DNA from: Gordonia araii NBRC 100433
GTDB taxonomy: Bacteria > Actinomycetota > Actinomycetes > Mycobacteriales > Mycobacteriaceae
Length of the DNA: 64,000 nucleotides
Assembly: GCF_000241265.1 (NCBI RefSeq)
Contig: NZ_BAEE01000043.1
Coordinates: forward strand, 44,863-108,862
Direction: 5' to 3'
Within the stretch, counting starts at the first letter, position 1. Each line of letters opens with the position of its first letter. This document shows positions 1 through 7,891 of the stretch, piece after piece. A program made the position numbers and the translations under genes. The notes beneath the pieces were generated by a model. That model did no database searches. It saw nothing but the letters and a program-made list of their open reading frames with translations, and was not told the DNA's origin.

Positions 1-1
1 G

Positions 2-301
2 GCCTTGATCTCCAACGAACGGGTGCACTGGGCCGACGCCTTCTACATCGTCGTGCTCGGCTTGGCGATCTGTTCCCTGATCGGAATCTCCCGGCAGGGT
101 CTGCGGCATCCGGAACTCATCGTCGACAGCGATGCCGTGCGCCGCAGTCTGGCCGGCTGGTCGGGCATCGGCACGCTCATCGCCTTGGCGGTCGCGCTGA
201 TCGTCACGCTGATCCGGCCGTCGCTGGGCAGTCTGCCGCTTCTCCTGCTGCTGATTCCCGGCCCGGTCACGGCGATCATCACCAGGGCGAAGGGCGGCTG
301 A
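2..301 (+). CDS. C-terminal part of a TMEM175/DUF1211-like membrane protein (5' truncated by window edge)
   Basis: The reading frame is open from the first bases of the window, so the true start lies upstream; an internal TTG at 5 is probably not the start. About 99 residues are visible, with three hydrophobic stretches (roughly residues 12-32, 55-72 and 76-92) separated by short charged loops. The pattern of a transmembrane helix, a basic RQGLRHPEL loop, a VRRSL segment and two closely spaced terminal helices resembles the C-terminal half of TMEM175-type (DUF1211) bacterial proteins, which include potassium channels. The family call is by eye from half a protein and is tentative; an integral membrane location is much surer. 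Confidence 0.5.
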   Translation, partial: ALISNERVHWADAFYIVVLGLAICSLIGISRQGLRHPELIVDSDAVRRSLAGWSGIGTLIALAVALIVTLIRPSLGSLPLLLLLIPGPVTAIITRAKGG

Positions 302-307
302 CGCCGG

Positions 308-772
308 TCAGCCGTGACACAACACGGCGACGGCCGCGACGATCAGGCCGATCACCTTGACGAGTTCGAAACCGACGTAGTAGAAGTGCGCGTTGCTGCG
401 CCGGTCTTTGGCGGTCGTACCGTCACCGGCGAGAACCTCGTTCGACCGCCGCGTCAACGCCGGGCGCACCCCGATCACCTGCGCGAGCAGGCACACCACC
501 GCGATCGCCACGCCGATCCAGACCGCGGACGAGTAGTCGACGTCGGAGGTGGCCATCAGCACGACGCCCACCGCGGCGACGACTCCCAGCAGTGCCTCGA
601 CGCTGTTGAGCGCGCGGAAGACCTTGCGCCCGATGCCCAGGCCGATCGCCAGCGTCACGCCTGGCGCGGTGAACTTGAGCGGTGCCTCCAGGAAAGAGAT
701 CGCCAGGACCATGCCCAGCCAGACCAACACGGCGGCAACGGTCAACCCGGCTCCGAATGTGCTCACGCGCAC
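308..772 (-). CDS. small integral membrane protein, function unknown
   Basis: A 154-residue protein with four hydrophobic segments (about residues 5-27, 60-76, 82-103 and 133-152), so a predicted four-helix membrane protein. The segment SFLEAPLKFTAPGV after the first helix resembles small DUF4149/TMEM205-like proteins, but I cannot name a function. The GTG start at 772 is preceded by a clean AGGAGGT Shine-Dalgarno. A longer open frame on the opposite strand is low-complexity and charged and looks like a shadow. It runs away from the molybdopterin operon, 81 bases downstream of the end of moaE on the same strand. Confidence 0.7.
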   Translation of the reverse strand: MRVSTFGAGLTVAAVLVWLGMVLAISFLEAPLKFTAPGVTLAIGLGIGRKVFRALNSVEALLGVVAAVGVVLMATSDVDYSSAVWIGVAIAVVCLLAQVIGVRPALTRRSNEVLAGDGTTAKDRRSNAHFYYVGFELVKVIGLIVAAVAVLCHG

Positions 773-853
773 CCACCTCCTACGGCTCGTACCTTCAACC
801 TAGTGGCGAAGCGGCGAATCGAGATCCCGGACCAAAGTCCCCGTTGCTGCCGG

Positions 854-1285
854 TCAGCACCCGGGTTCTTGCCAGCCCGCGTCGCCGTCGGCGTAGGTCT
901 CGTACTTCCAGATCGGGACGGACGACTTGACGTCGTCGATCACCGCGGCGCACACGGCGAACGCCTCGCGCCGATGAGCCGAGCTGACCGCGACGACGAC
1001 GGCGACCTCGCCGATCGTCAGCTCCCCGACGCGATGTTGCGCCGCGACGCGCACCTCGCGAGTTCGGTGGCGCTGGCAGGCCTGTTCGAGGAATTCCGCG
1101 GCGCGCGGGTGCGCCTCGTAGCGCAGCGAGGTCACGGTGCGGCCGCCGTGGTGGTCGCGGACGGTGCCGGTGAATGTGACGACCGCGCCGTCGGAGTCGG
1201 TGCGGACCGCTGCCTCGCAATCGCGGGGGTCGAGCCGCCGGCCGACGATCGGTTCGGGCACGCCCGCCCCCCGGGTGTCAGTCAT
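854..1285 (-). CDS. moaE: MoaE, molybdopterin synthase catalytic subunit
   Basis: The 143-residue product is the large subunit of molybdopterin synthase, which with MoaD converts cyclic pyranopterin monophosphate (cPMP) to molybdopterin. Visible MoaE features are VVTFTGTVRDHHGG near residues 35-48, the LRYEAHPRAA segment, the HRVGELTIGEVAV strand, the SSAHRREAF motif, and the lysine-containing DVKSSVPIWKYE motif near the C-terminus that forms the active site. Length fits the family. It is the last gene of a minus-strand operon moeA, moaC-mog, moaE; its ATG overlaps the end of the upstream gene by 8 bases, indicating translational coupling. Confidence 0.95.
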   Translation of the reverse strand: MTDTRGAGVPEPIVGRRLDPRDCEAAVRTDSDGAVVTFTGTVRDHHGGRTVTSLRYEAHPRAAEFLEQACQRHRTREVRVAAQHRVGELTIGEVAVVVAVSSAHRREAFAVCAAVIDDVKSSVPIWKYETYADGDAGWQEPGC

Positions 1286-2279
1286 GACCGCCGCCGTCGG
1301 CGAGGTGGAACAGGTGGGTGATCAGCGGGTCGAGTACCGATATCCCGTCGCGCACCCCGCCGCGAGAACCGGGCAGATTCACGACGAGGGTGCGGCCGGC
1401 GAAGCCGGCGAGACCGCGGCTCAACGACGAATAGGGGGTCGACGCCCGGCCGGTCTCGCGCAGCGCCTCGGCGATGCCGGGTAATGCCGTCGTCAGCAGC
1501 GGCGCGGTCGCCTCCGGCGTGTGATCGTCGGATGTGGGGCCGGTTCCACCGGTGGTGATCAGCAACGACGGATGATCGGCGAGGGCGTCGGCGAGCGCGC
1601 GGCCGATGTCAGCGTCGGCCACGATTTCGGGGTCGGCGACCTGAAATCCGCGCTCGGTCAACCATTCCAGCAGAATCGGTCCGGTGGCGTCGGCGCGTTC
1701 ACCCGATGCCGCCCGCGTCGATGACACGACGATGCGGGCCCGTTTGCCCGGATAGACGTCGACCGTTCCGGGGGCGGCGGTGCGCGCGGGCTGATCGCGG
1801 GTCCACTCACCGCTTTTCCCGCCGGTCTTGCTGTGCAGCCCGACGTCGGTGACGGTGGCCGCCGGATCGACGGCTTTGACCATGTCGTGCAGTGTCAGCC
1901 CGGCGACGCTGACAGCGGTCAGCGCCTCCATCTCGACGCCCGTCTTGCCGGTTGTGATCGCGGTCGCGGTGATGTTCACGTGGTCATCGCCGAGGGTGAA
2001 ATCGACGTCGACGGAATCCAGCGGCAGCGGATGGCAGAGCGGGATCAACTCCGCGGTCCGTTTCGCGCCCATGATCGCGGCGACGCGCGCCACGGCCAGC
2101 ACGTCGCCCTTGGGGTGGCCGCCGGAACCGATGAGGGCGACGACCTCCGGTGTCGTACGAAACACGCCGCGCGCCTGCGCGACCCGGCGGGTGACCCGCT
2201 TGCCGGAAACATCGACCATCCGGGCGGTTCCGGCGGCATCGACATGCGACAGCCGGGGATCTAGGGGGTCAGTGGCCAC
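1278..2279 (-). CDS. MoaC-Mog fusion: cyclic pyranopterin monophosphate synthase plus molybdopterin adenylyltransferase
   Basis: The 333-residue product has two cofactor domains. Residues about 8-160 are MoaC-like: the start DPRLSHVDAAG, then GDVLAVARVAAIMGAKRT, the LIPLCHPLPLD motif, and the GVEMEALTAVSVAGLTLHDMVK stretch split over adjacent helices. Residues about 178-330 are MogA/MoaB-like, with VVSSTRAASGERAD and the TTGGTGPTSDDHTPEAT nucleotide-binding motif. MoaC completes cPMP formation with MoaA, and Mog adenylylates molybdopterin before metal insertion. Fusion places steps one and three on one chain. The GTG start lies 19 bases inside moeA, and the 3' end overlaps moaE. Confidence 0.93.
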   Translation of the reverse strand: MATDPLDPRLSHVDAAGTARMVDVSGKRVTRRVAQARGVFRTTPEVVALIGSGGHPKGDVLAVARVAAIMGAKRTAELIPLCHPLPLDSVDVDFTLGDDHVNITATAITTGKTGVEMEALTAVSVAGLTLHDMVKAVDPAATVTDVGLHSKTGGKSGEWTRDQPARTAAPGTVDVYPGKRARIVVSSTRAASGERADATGPILLEWLTERGFQVADPEIVADADIGRALADALADHPSLLITTGGTGPTSDDHTPEATAPLLTTALPGIAEALRETGRASTPYSSLSRGLAGFAGRTLVVNLPGSRGGVRDGISVLDPLITHLFHLADGGGHD

Positions 2280-3478
2280 AGCGGCACCTCCATGTCCGGA
2301 GTGAGTTCGGTGACGGCGGCGTCGACCTCGACGAGAACGTCGGCCCGCGCGGCCGTGGCGATGAGGTGGCTGCCCGGGCCGCCGACGATCTCGACGCGCG
2401 GCACGCCGTCGCCGCCGGCGCGACGCCCCCGCAGGAATTGAGTCTTGCCCGGCGGTGAGGTCGTGGGGGAGACCACGCGGCAGCGTTCGCCGGCGACGGC
2501 GGGCAGACCGGCGACGGCGCGCAGCGCGTCACGCACCAGAACCTCGAAAGAGACCAGGACGCTGACCGGGTTGCCCGGCAGGCTGATCACCGGCACCCCT
2601 TGCCAGCGCGACAGTCCCTGCGGACCGCCCGGCTGCATGGCGAGGGCGCCGAACCAGGATTCTGTCGCACCCGCGGAAGAATCGGCCAACAAGTCCCGCA
2701 CCGGCTCGCGTTCGCCCGCGGACACACCGCCGGAGGTGAGGACGACATCGGCCGATCTCGTGGCCTCGTCGAGACGTTCCCGGAACTCGCCGGGCCCGTC
2801 GCCGACGACCGCGACGCTCACGACCTTCGCGCCGTGCGAGGCGGCGAGGGCGGCGAGGGCGACCGAGTTGGATTCGTAGATCTGCCCGGGCCGCAGCGAG
2901 GCGGACGGGGGAGCCAACTCAGAACCGGTGACGATGATCGCGACGTCGGGCCGCCGCCACACCGAGACCGCCGCCACGCCGGCGGCGGCCAGCGCCCCGA
3001 GGTGGCGCGGCGCGAGCGTCGTCCCCGATTCCACGATCACCTCGCCCGCGGCGATGTCCGAGCCGGCGCGGCGCACGAAGGCGCCCACCGACGGCCGCGC
3101 GTCGAACGTGACGGTGGACCCTTCGCCGGCGGCGACCTCGTGCGATTCCTCCACGGGAATCACCGCGTCCGCGCCCTGTGGGACGGGTGCGCCGGTCATG
3201 ATCGCACTGGCGGTTCCGCGCGGCAGGGGATCTGCGGCCGAGCCGGCGAATACCCGCTGCACGACCGGCAGGGCCACCCCCTCGGCGACGTCCGCGGCGC
3301 GCACGGCAAAGCCATCCATCTGCGAATTGTCGAACACCGGCAGCGCGGTCGTGGCCGTCGCGGTCCGGGCCGTGACCAGCCCGTACGCGTCACCGACATC
3401 GATCTGGTCGACCGCCGCGATCGGGCGCAGCAGGGCGGCGATCGCGCTCCGATGCTCGACCACGGGACGACGGGACAT
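2261..3478 (-). CDS. moeA: MoeA, molybdopterin molybdotransferase
   Basis: The 405-residue protein has the full MoeA architecture: the N-terminal DNSQMDGFAVRAADV motif near residue 50, MTGAPVPQGADAVIPVEE in domain III, the MogA-like central domain with TGSELAPP and VLTSGGVSAGE, the QPGGPQGLSRWQGVPVISLPGNPVSV segment, and a C-terminal beta domain with RGRR. MoeA inserts molybdate into adenylylated molybdopterin to make Mo-MPT. It is first in the moeA, moaC-mog, moaE operon. The ATG at 3478 is supported by a TAAGCT hexamer six bases upstream, which predicts a leaderless mRNA. A second MoeA-like domain occurs in the mobA fusion gene at 16756-18483. Confidence 0.94.
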   Translation of the reverse strand: MSRRPVVEHRSAIAALLRPIAAVDQIDVGDAYGLVTARTATATTALPVFDNSQMDGFAVRAADVAEGVALPVVQRVFAGSAADPLPRGTASAIMTGAPVPQGADAVIPVEESHEVAAGEGSTVTFDARPSVGAFVRRAGSDIAAGEVIVESGTTLAPRHLGALAAAGVAAVSVWRRPDVAIIVTGSELAPPSASLRPGQIYESNSVALAALAASHGAKVVSVAVVGDGPGEFRERLDEATRSADVVLTSGGVSAGEREPVRDLLADSSAGATESWFGALAMQPGGPQGLSRWQGVPVISLPGNPVSVLVSFEVLVRDALRAVAGLPAVAGERCRVVSPTTSPPGKTQFLRGRRAGGDGVPRVEIVGGPGSHLIATAARADVLVEVDAAVTELTPDMEVPLWPLTP

Positions 3479-3484
3479 GGTCTT

Positions 3485-3490
3485 AGCTTA
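3485..3490 (-). promoter_or_regulatory. predicted -10 element of a leaderless moeA transcript
   Basis: TAAGCT lies exactly 6 nt before the ATG of moeA, the spacing at which transcription would begin at the start codon. No Shine-Dalgarno is visible. The call rests on hexamer and spacing only. Confidence 0.5.
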
Positions 3491-3516
3491 GGGATGCGGC
3501 GCCAACCGGGGTGAAC

Positions 3517-3532
3517 GGAACATGCGCGTAAC
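3517..3532 (+). promoter_or_regulatory. candidate GlnR-type AC-n9-AC box between moeA and moaA
   Basis: The sequence GGAAC-ATGCGC-GTAAC fits the AC-n9-AC core described for GlnR in mycobacteria. It shares GCGCGTAAC with the candidate box upstream of the nitrate reductase at 22684-22699. It would sit about 24-39 bases upstream of a leaderless moaA start and 39-54 bases upstream of moeA. The core is degenerate, so chance cannot be excluded. Confidence 0.35.
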
Positions 3533-3542
3533 AATCTGGGCG

Positions 3543-3548
3543 TAGCGT
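3543..3548 (+). promoter_or_regulatory. predicted -10 element of a leaderless moaA transcript
   Basis: TAGCGT is followed by 7 nt and then the GTG start of moaA. No Shine-Dalgarno is visible in front of that GTG. Confidence 0.5.
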
Positions 3549-3555
3549 CGTCGGT

Positions 3556-4569
3556 GTGACTGCGCTCGACTCGCCCGCGCAGCCGTCAATGCTGTTTGAC
3601 GGTCTGGGACGCCGGGCACGCGATCTGCGGATCTCGTTGTCGCAGGCATGCACGTTGCGCTGCCGCTACTGCATGCCCGCGCAGGGCTTGCCGCTGATCC
3701 CGCGCGACGAACTGCTCTCGGCCGGCGAGGTGACCCGACTGGTCGACGTCGCGGTCGGACGACTCGGCATCGACGAGGTCCGGCTCACCGGAGGCGAACC
3801 ACTCGTGCGCGGCGATCTCGAACTCATCGTCGCCGGCATCCGGGCCCGCCATCCCCGGTTGCCGATCGCGCTCACCACCAACGGCATCGGCCTGGCGCGG
3901 CGGGCAGCCGGCCTCGCCCACGCCGGACTCACGCGCGTCAACATCTCACTCGACACCGTCGACCGGGAACTCTTCGAGCAGGTCACCCGCCGGGACCGGC
4001 TCGACGATGTCATCGCCGGCATCGACGCGGCCGTCGCGGCGGGACTGGCACCGGTGAAAGTGAACGCGGTGCTGCTGCCGGAGACGCTGAGCAGAGCGCC
4101 CGAACTGCTCCGCTGGTGCTGCGAGCGGGGCCTGGAGTTGCGGTTCATCGAGTCCATGCCCCTCGACGCCGAGCGCGCCTGGTCGCCGGAACGGCTGGTG
4201 AGCGCCGACGATCTGCTCGAGGAGTTGGGCACGACGACGACGCTCACCCCCGTCGGCCGGGACGACCCGAGCGCGCCGGCGGCACAGTGGCTCGTCGACG
4301 GCGGGCCGCATCGAGTCGGGATCATCGCGTCGATGACACGGTCCTTCTGCGGCAGCTGCGACCGGACCCGGATCACCGCGGAGGGGCGCGTGCGGCCCTG
4401 CCTGTTCTCCGACGACGAGATCGACCTCGCCGCCATCCTGCGATCCGGCGGCTCCGACGACGACCTCGCCGATGCGTGGCGAGCGGTGACGTGGCGCAAG
4501 CGCGCCGGGCACAGCGGAGTCGAGGACGTGGTGGCCCCCCGGCGCACGATGGGGGCCATCGGTGGCTAG
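3556..4569 (+). CDS. moaA: MoaA, GTP 3',8-cyclase (radical SAM)
   Basis: The 337-residue protein catalyses the first step of molybdenum cofactor synthesis, cyclising GTP. The N-terminal radical-SAM cluster ligands are seen in [12 protein letters not shown] (C-x3-C-x2-C, residues about 30-38), followed by [10 protein letters not shown]. The C-terminal second 4Fe-4S site is [20 protein letters not shown], and the chain ends in GG, the conserved MoaA tail. The GTG start at 3556 is backed by a -10-like TAGCGT seven bases upstream. The gene is divergent from moeA and overlaps moaD by 8 bases, so moaA-moaD-modA-modB form one operon. Confidence 0.96.
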   Translation: MTALDSPAQPSMLFDGLGRRARDLRISLSQACTLRCRYCMPAQGLPLIPRDELLSAGEVTRLVDVAVGRLGIDEVRLTGGEPLVRGDLELIVAGIRARHPRLPIALTTNGIGLARRAAGLAHAGLTRVNISLDTVDRELFEQVTRRDRLDDVIAGIDAAVAAGLAPVKVNAVLLPETLSRAPELLRWCCERGLELRFIESMPLDAERAWSPERLVSADDLLEELGTTTTLTPVGRDDPSAPAAQWLVDGGPHRVGIIASMTRSFCGSCDRTRITAEGRVRPCLFSDDEIDLAAILRSGGSDDDLADAWRAVTWRKRAGHSGVEDVVAPRRTMGAIGG

Positions 4570-4819
4570 CGCTCCGGCAACGGTGACGGTGACCTACTTC
4601 GCCGCACTGGCCGACCGAACCGGGTGCCGCCGCGAGGAACTCGATCTGGCCGTCGCCACCGTCGGCGGGCTGCGCGCCGCCGTCGGCCAACGACACGGCG
4701 CCGACGTGGAGGCCTTGGCCAGACAGTCGTCGGTGTTGACCGGAGACGAGCTGGTCCGCGACGACGAGGCCGCGATCGGTCCGGTCGTCGACCTACTTCC
4801 CCCCTTCGCAGGAGGCTAA
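4562..4819 (+). CDS. moaD: MoaD, molybdopterin synthase sulfur carrier subunit
   Basis: An 85-residue ubiquitin-like protein with the [20 protein letters not shown] beginning typical of MoaD and the diagnostic C-terminal PPFAGG, whose terminal glycine is thiocarboxylated to donate sulfur in molybdopterin synthase with MoaE. The GTG start overlaps the end of moaA, and modA begins two bases after the stop. MoaE is encoded in the divergent operon about 3.3 kb away, so the two synthase subunits come from different transcripts. Confidence 0.93.
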   Translation: MASAPATVTVTYFAALADRTGCRREELDLAVATVGGLRAAVGQRHGADVEALARQSSVLTGDELVRDDEAAIGPVVDLLPPFAGG

Positions 4820-4821
4820 CG

Positions 4822-5547
4822 ATGAGGAAACGACTGGCGGCGGCCGCCGTCGGCGCGGTGATGGCGGCGTCGCTGGCCGGATGCGGCTCCGACGATTCGC
4901 CCACGATTCGGGTGCTGGCGGCGGCGTCCCTGGTGGATGTACTCAAGCCGCTGGTGGCGGCGTACGAGCAGGCCAATCCGGGCGCGTCGGTCCAGGTCGA
5001 CACGGGTGCTTCGTCGGCCCTGGTGCAGAAGCTCGAGTCGGGCGCCACAGGCGACGTTCTCGTCACCGCCGACGAGGCCACGATGACGAAGGCCGTCGAC
5101 GCGGGAGTGGCCCGCGATCCGAAGGTGGTCGCGACGAACCGGCTGGTCATCGTCGTGCCGAACGGTAACCCCGGCAAGGTCGCCGACGTGCGGTTCTTCG
5201 CGGTGCCGGGTAATCGCGCGGTGGTCTGCGCGCGCGAGGTGCCGTGCGGAGCGGCGGCGGAGAAGGCGATCGCCGCGGTCGGCGGCACGCCGCAGCCGAT
5301 CAGCCGCGCCACCGACGTCCGCGCCGCGCTCGGCTCGGTCACCAGCGGTGAAGCCGATGCCGCACTCGTCTACGCCACGGACGCGGCGTCGGCGGGCGAC
5401 CGGGTGGAGACCATCGCCATCCCGGATGCCCCGGTGAACCGGTATCCGGCGTCGGCCTTGACCGACGCGGGTGCCTCTTTCGTCGCGCTGCTCGCCGGAC
5501 CGGACGGACAGCGCATCTTCCGGGAGGCGGGATTCGGGCCGGCGTGA
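4822..5547 (+). CDS. modA: ModA, molybdate-binding lipoprotein of an ABC transporter
   Basis: A 241-residue substrate-binding protein. The N-terminus MRKRLAAAAVGAVMAAS is a signal sequence ending in the lipobox LAGC, so the mature protein is expected to be a membrane-anchored lipoprotein. The mature chain has the ModA pattern: IRVLAAASLVDVL, QVDTGASSALVQKLESGATGDVL and SGEADAALVYATDA. It captures molybdate for cofactor synthesis. The ATG at 4822 follows a strong AGGAGG at about 4810-4815; the open frame extends upstream through moaD but that extension is not coding. It overlaps modB by 4 bases. Confidence 0.94.
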   Translation: MRKRLAAAAVGAVMAASLAGCGSDDSPTIRVLAAASLVDVLKPLVAAYEQANPGASVQVDTGASSALVQKLESGATGDVLVTADEATMTKAVDAGVARDPKVVATNRLVIVVPNGNPGKVADVRFFAVPGNRAVVCAREVPCGAAAEKAIAAVGGTPQPISRATDVRAALGSVTSGEADAALVYATDAASAGDRVETIAIPDAPVNRYPASALTDAGASFVALLAGPDGQRIFREAGFGPA

Positions 5548-6380
5548 ACAGCTCACGTCCGGCCCGCGCCGTGAGCGCGGTCGGTCTCCTCGGTCTCGCC
5601 GTGCTTCTCGCGCCGCTGGCGGCCTTGGTGCTGACCGCACCGTGGGGTCAAATGTGGGGACTGCTCACGTCGTCGTCGGCGCGCTCGGCCCTGGTGCTGT
5701 CGCTGGCTTCGGCATCGCTCGCGACGGTGATCGCGACGGTCCTTGGCGTCCCCCTGGCGGCGCTCCTCGCCGGGGGCATTCGGTCGGATCGGGTGCGCAC
5801 CGCCGTGCGCCTGGCGGTCCTGGTGCCGATGGTGCTGCCGCCGGTGGTGGTCGGCGCCGGGCTGCTGGCCGCCTTCGGCCGGCGGGCGCCGATCGGCTCG
5901 CTGCTCGATTCGTGGTTCGGGTGGACGCCGACCTACACGTTCGCCGCCGTGGTTCTCGCCCAGCTCGTCGTGGCCATGCCCTTTCTCGTCATCAGCGTCG
6001 AGTCGGCGTTGCGGAGCCGCGACATCGAGGCCGAGGAGGTGGCCCACACCCTCGGCGCCGGGCGATTGGCCACTTTCTGGCATGTGACCTTGCCCATGAT
6101 CCGTGTCGGGATCGGAGCGGGCGCGCTGTTGTGCTTCGCCCGCTGCCTCGGCGAATTCGGCGCGACGGTCACCTTCGCCGGCAACGTCGAAGGTGTCACC
6201 CAAACCCTTCCGCTGGCCATCTACCTGGCACTTGTCCGCGATGACCAGTCCGCGGTGGCCATGTCCGTCGGCCTGGTCCTGGTGAGCGTGGCGGTGCTCG
6301 TCGGGCTGCGCCGGCGATGGGTCCCCGGACTGTGGCCGCAGTCGCAGACGGACCGCACACGGTCGAATACCGTCGCGTGA
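5544..6380 (+). CDS. modB: ModB, molybdate ABC transporter permease
   Basis: The 278-residue membrane protein has about six hydrophobic helices and the cytoplasmic EAA loop EEVAHTLGAGRLATFWHVTLP that docks onto an ATPase. The segment FARCLGEFGATVTFAG is typical of ModB/CysT permeases. Start is a GTG in a GTGA overlap with the modA stop. A cognate ATPase, ModC, would be expected next, but the following gene is narK and no ABC ATPase of that type occurs anywhere in the window; the ATP-binding subunit must come from elsewhere. Confidence 0.93.
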   Translation: MNSSRPARAVSAVGLLGLAVLLAPLAALVLTAPWGQMWGLLTSSSARSALVLSLASASLATVIATVLGVPLAALLAGGIRSDRVRTAVRLAVLVPMVLPPVVVGAGLLAAFGRRAPIGSLLDSWFGWTPTYTFAAVVLAQLVVAMPFLVISVESALRSRDIEAEEVAHTLGAGRLATFWHVTLPMIRVGIGAGALLCFARCLGEFGATVTFAGNVEGVTQTLPLAIYLALVRDDQSAVAMSVGLVLVSVAVLVGLRRRWVPGLWPQSQTDRTRSNTVA

Positions 6381-6387
6381 GGTTCTG

Positions 6388-6403
6388 GTTACGTACCGGT
6401 GAC
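6388..6403 (+). promoter_or_regulatory. candidate GlnR-type AC-n9-AC box upstream of narK
   Basis: GTTAC-GTACCG-GTGAC fits gTnAC-n6-GnnAC, 76 bases before the narK start, inside the 98-base modB-narK gap. Its partner gene and the adjacent NnaR-type regulator make nitrogen control plausible. Confidence 0.4.
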
Positions 6404-6478
6404 CGCGGGTGCCGAATTCCGCAACACGCGATCCATAGCGTCGGGCCCACCAAGACAGCCGCAGCGGTGGGAGGCAAC

Positions 6479-7891
6479 GTGAAAGCAACGCGAGATCGGT
6501 CGGACCAGCAGATCCTGGCCAAGTGGGATCCGGAGAACGTCGAGCAGTGGGACAACGGCGGGGCGAGGATCGCGCGCCGCAACCTGATCTGGTCGGTGGC
6601 CGCCGAACACATCGGTTTCTCCGTGTGGTCCCTGTGGTCGGTCATGGTCCTGTTCATGCCCACCGACGTCTATGGGCTGTCGACCGGCGACAAGTTCTTG
6701 ATCGGCGCCACGGCGACGCTCGTCGGCTCGCTGCTGCGGTTCCCGTACACCATGGCGACGACGCGTTTCGGCGGCCGCAACTGGTCGGTGTTCTCCGCGT
6801 TCGTCCTCATCATCCCGGTCAGTGCGACGATCTGGATCCTGGCCAATCCGGGACTCCCGCTGTGGGTCTATCTCGTCTGCGCCGCGCTGACGGGACTGGG
6901 CGGCGGAAACTTCGCGTCGTCGATGACCAACATCAACGCGTTCTACCCGCAGCGCCGCAAGGGCTGGGCGCTGGGACTCAACGCGGGCGGCGGCAACCTC
7001 GGCGTGCCCGCCGTGCAGCTCGTCGGCCTGCTGATGGTCGCCTGGATCGGCGACGCCGCTCCGTACTGGGTGTGCGCGATCTACCTGGTGCTGCTGACCG
7101 CTGCCGGCATCGGCGCGGCGCTGAAAATGGACAACCTCGCCATCCCCGGCGTCGACCTCAAGGCGATGGGCCGTGCCGTCGCCAACCGGAACACGTGGAT
7201 CATCGCCGTTCTCTACATCGCCACCTTCGGGTCCTTCATCGGCTATTCCTTCGCGTTCGGACAGGTGCTCGCCGGATACTTCCGCGACCACGGGGACACC
7301 CCGGCGCAGGCCGCGCTGCACGCCGCGCAGATCGCCTTCATCGGGCCGCTGCTCGGATCGATCAGCCGCGTCTACGGCGGCAAACTCGCCGACCGCATCG
7401 GCGGCAGTCGCGTGACGCTGTGGGTGTTCGTCGGAATGACGGCCGCGGCGACGGTACTCATCGTCGGTGAAGGATCGCTCGCCTTCTACGTCGTCGGCTT
7501 CATCGTCCTGTTCGTGCTGTCGGGCATGGGGAACGGATCGGTCTACAAGATGATCCCGTCGGTGTTCGACGCGGCCGCGCAGTCGAAGCGATTCCCGACG
7601 GCCGAGCAACGCGCCGACTATTCGCGGGCGCTGACGGGCGCGGTGATCGGCATCGCGGGAGCGGTCGGCGGCCTCGGGGGAGTCGGAATCAACCTGGTGC
7701 TGCGCCAGTCCTACCTGAGTTCCGGTGCGGCCACCTCGGCGTTCGTCGTATTCGCCGGCTTCTACGTCGTCGCCGCCGTCATCACGTGGGCCGTCTACCT
7801 GCGCGTGCCGCGTGCGGCCGCGGGCGACACCGTCGAGGTGTCCGGTGCCGAGATCGTCGAGACACCCGAGGTTTCTGAGAGACTGGGGTGA
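6479..7891 (+). CDS. narK: NarK-type nitrate/nitrite transporter (MFS)
   Basis: A 470-residue major facilitator with about twelve hydrophobic helices. Two nitrate-signature-like glycine-rich helices are present: GLGGGNFASSMTNINAFYP near residue 140 with the following GLNAGGGNLGVP, and GSISRVYGGKLADRIGGSRV near residue 290. The soluble N-terminus (QILAKWDPENVEQWDN) is typical of actinobacterial NarK. I chose the GTG at 6479 because a GGGAGG motif sits 7 bases upstream; the longer open frame reaches back into modB. It imports nitrate, or exports nitrite, for the assimilatory enzymes of this island. The next gene overlaps its stop. Confidence 0.92.
   Translation: MKATRDRSDQQILAKWDPENVEQWDNGGARIARRNLIWSVAAEHIGFSVWSLWSVMVLFMPTDVYGLSTGDKFLIGATATLVGSLLRFPYTMATTRFGGRNWSVFSAFVLIIPVSATIWILANPGLPLWVYLVCAALTGLGGGNFASSMTNINAFYPQRRKGWALGLNAGGGNLGVPAVQLVGLLMVAWIGDAAPYWVCAIYLVLLTAAGIGAALKMDNLAIPGVDLKAMGRAVANRNTWIIAVLYIATFGSFIGYSFAFGQVLAGYFRDHGDTPAQAALHAAQIAFIGPLLGSISRVYGGKLADRIGGSRVTLWVFVGMTAAATVLIVGEGSLAFYVVGFIVLFVLSGMGNGSVYKMIPSVFDAAAQSKRFPTAEQRADYSRALTGAVIGIAGAVGGLGGVGINLVLRQSYLSSGAATSAFVVFAGFYVVAAVITWAVYLRVPRAAAGDTVEVSGAEIVETPEVSERLG

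Noticed and set aside
314..1321. 335-codon open frame opposite the small membrane protein and moaE
   Set aside because: Its translation is repetitive, charged and histidine/arginine/aspartate-rich, typical of a GC-rich shadow frame. The opposite strand encodes clear hydrophobic helices and MoaE motifs.
4624..4821. N-terminal extension of modA
   Set aside because: The extension is arginine-rich and overlaps moaD. The ATG at 4822 has an ideal ribosome site and begins a lipoprotein signal peptide.
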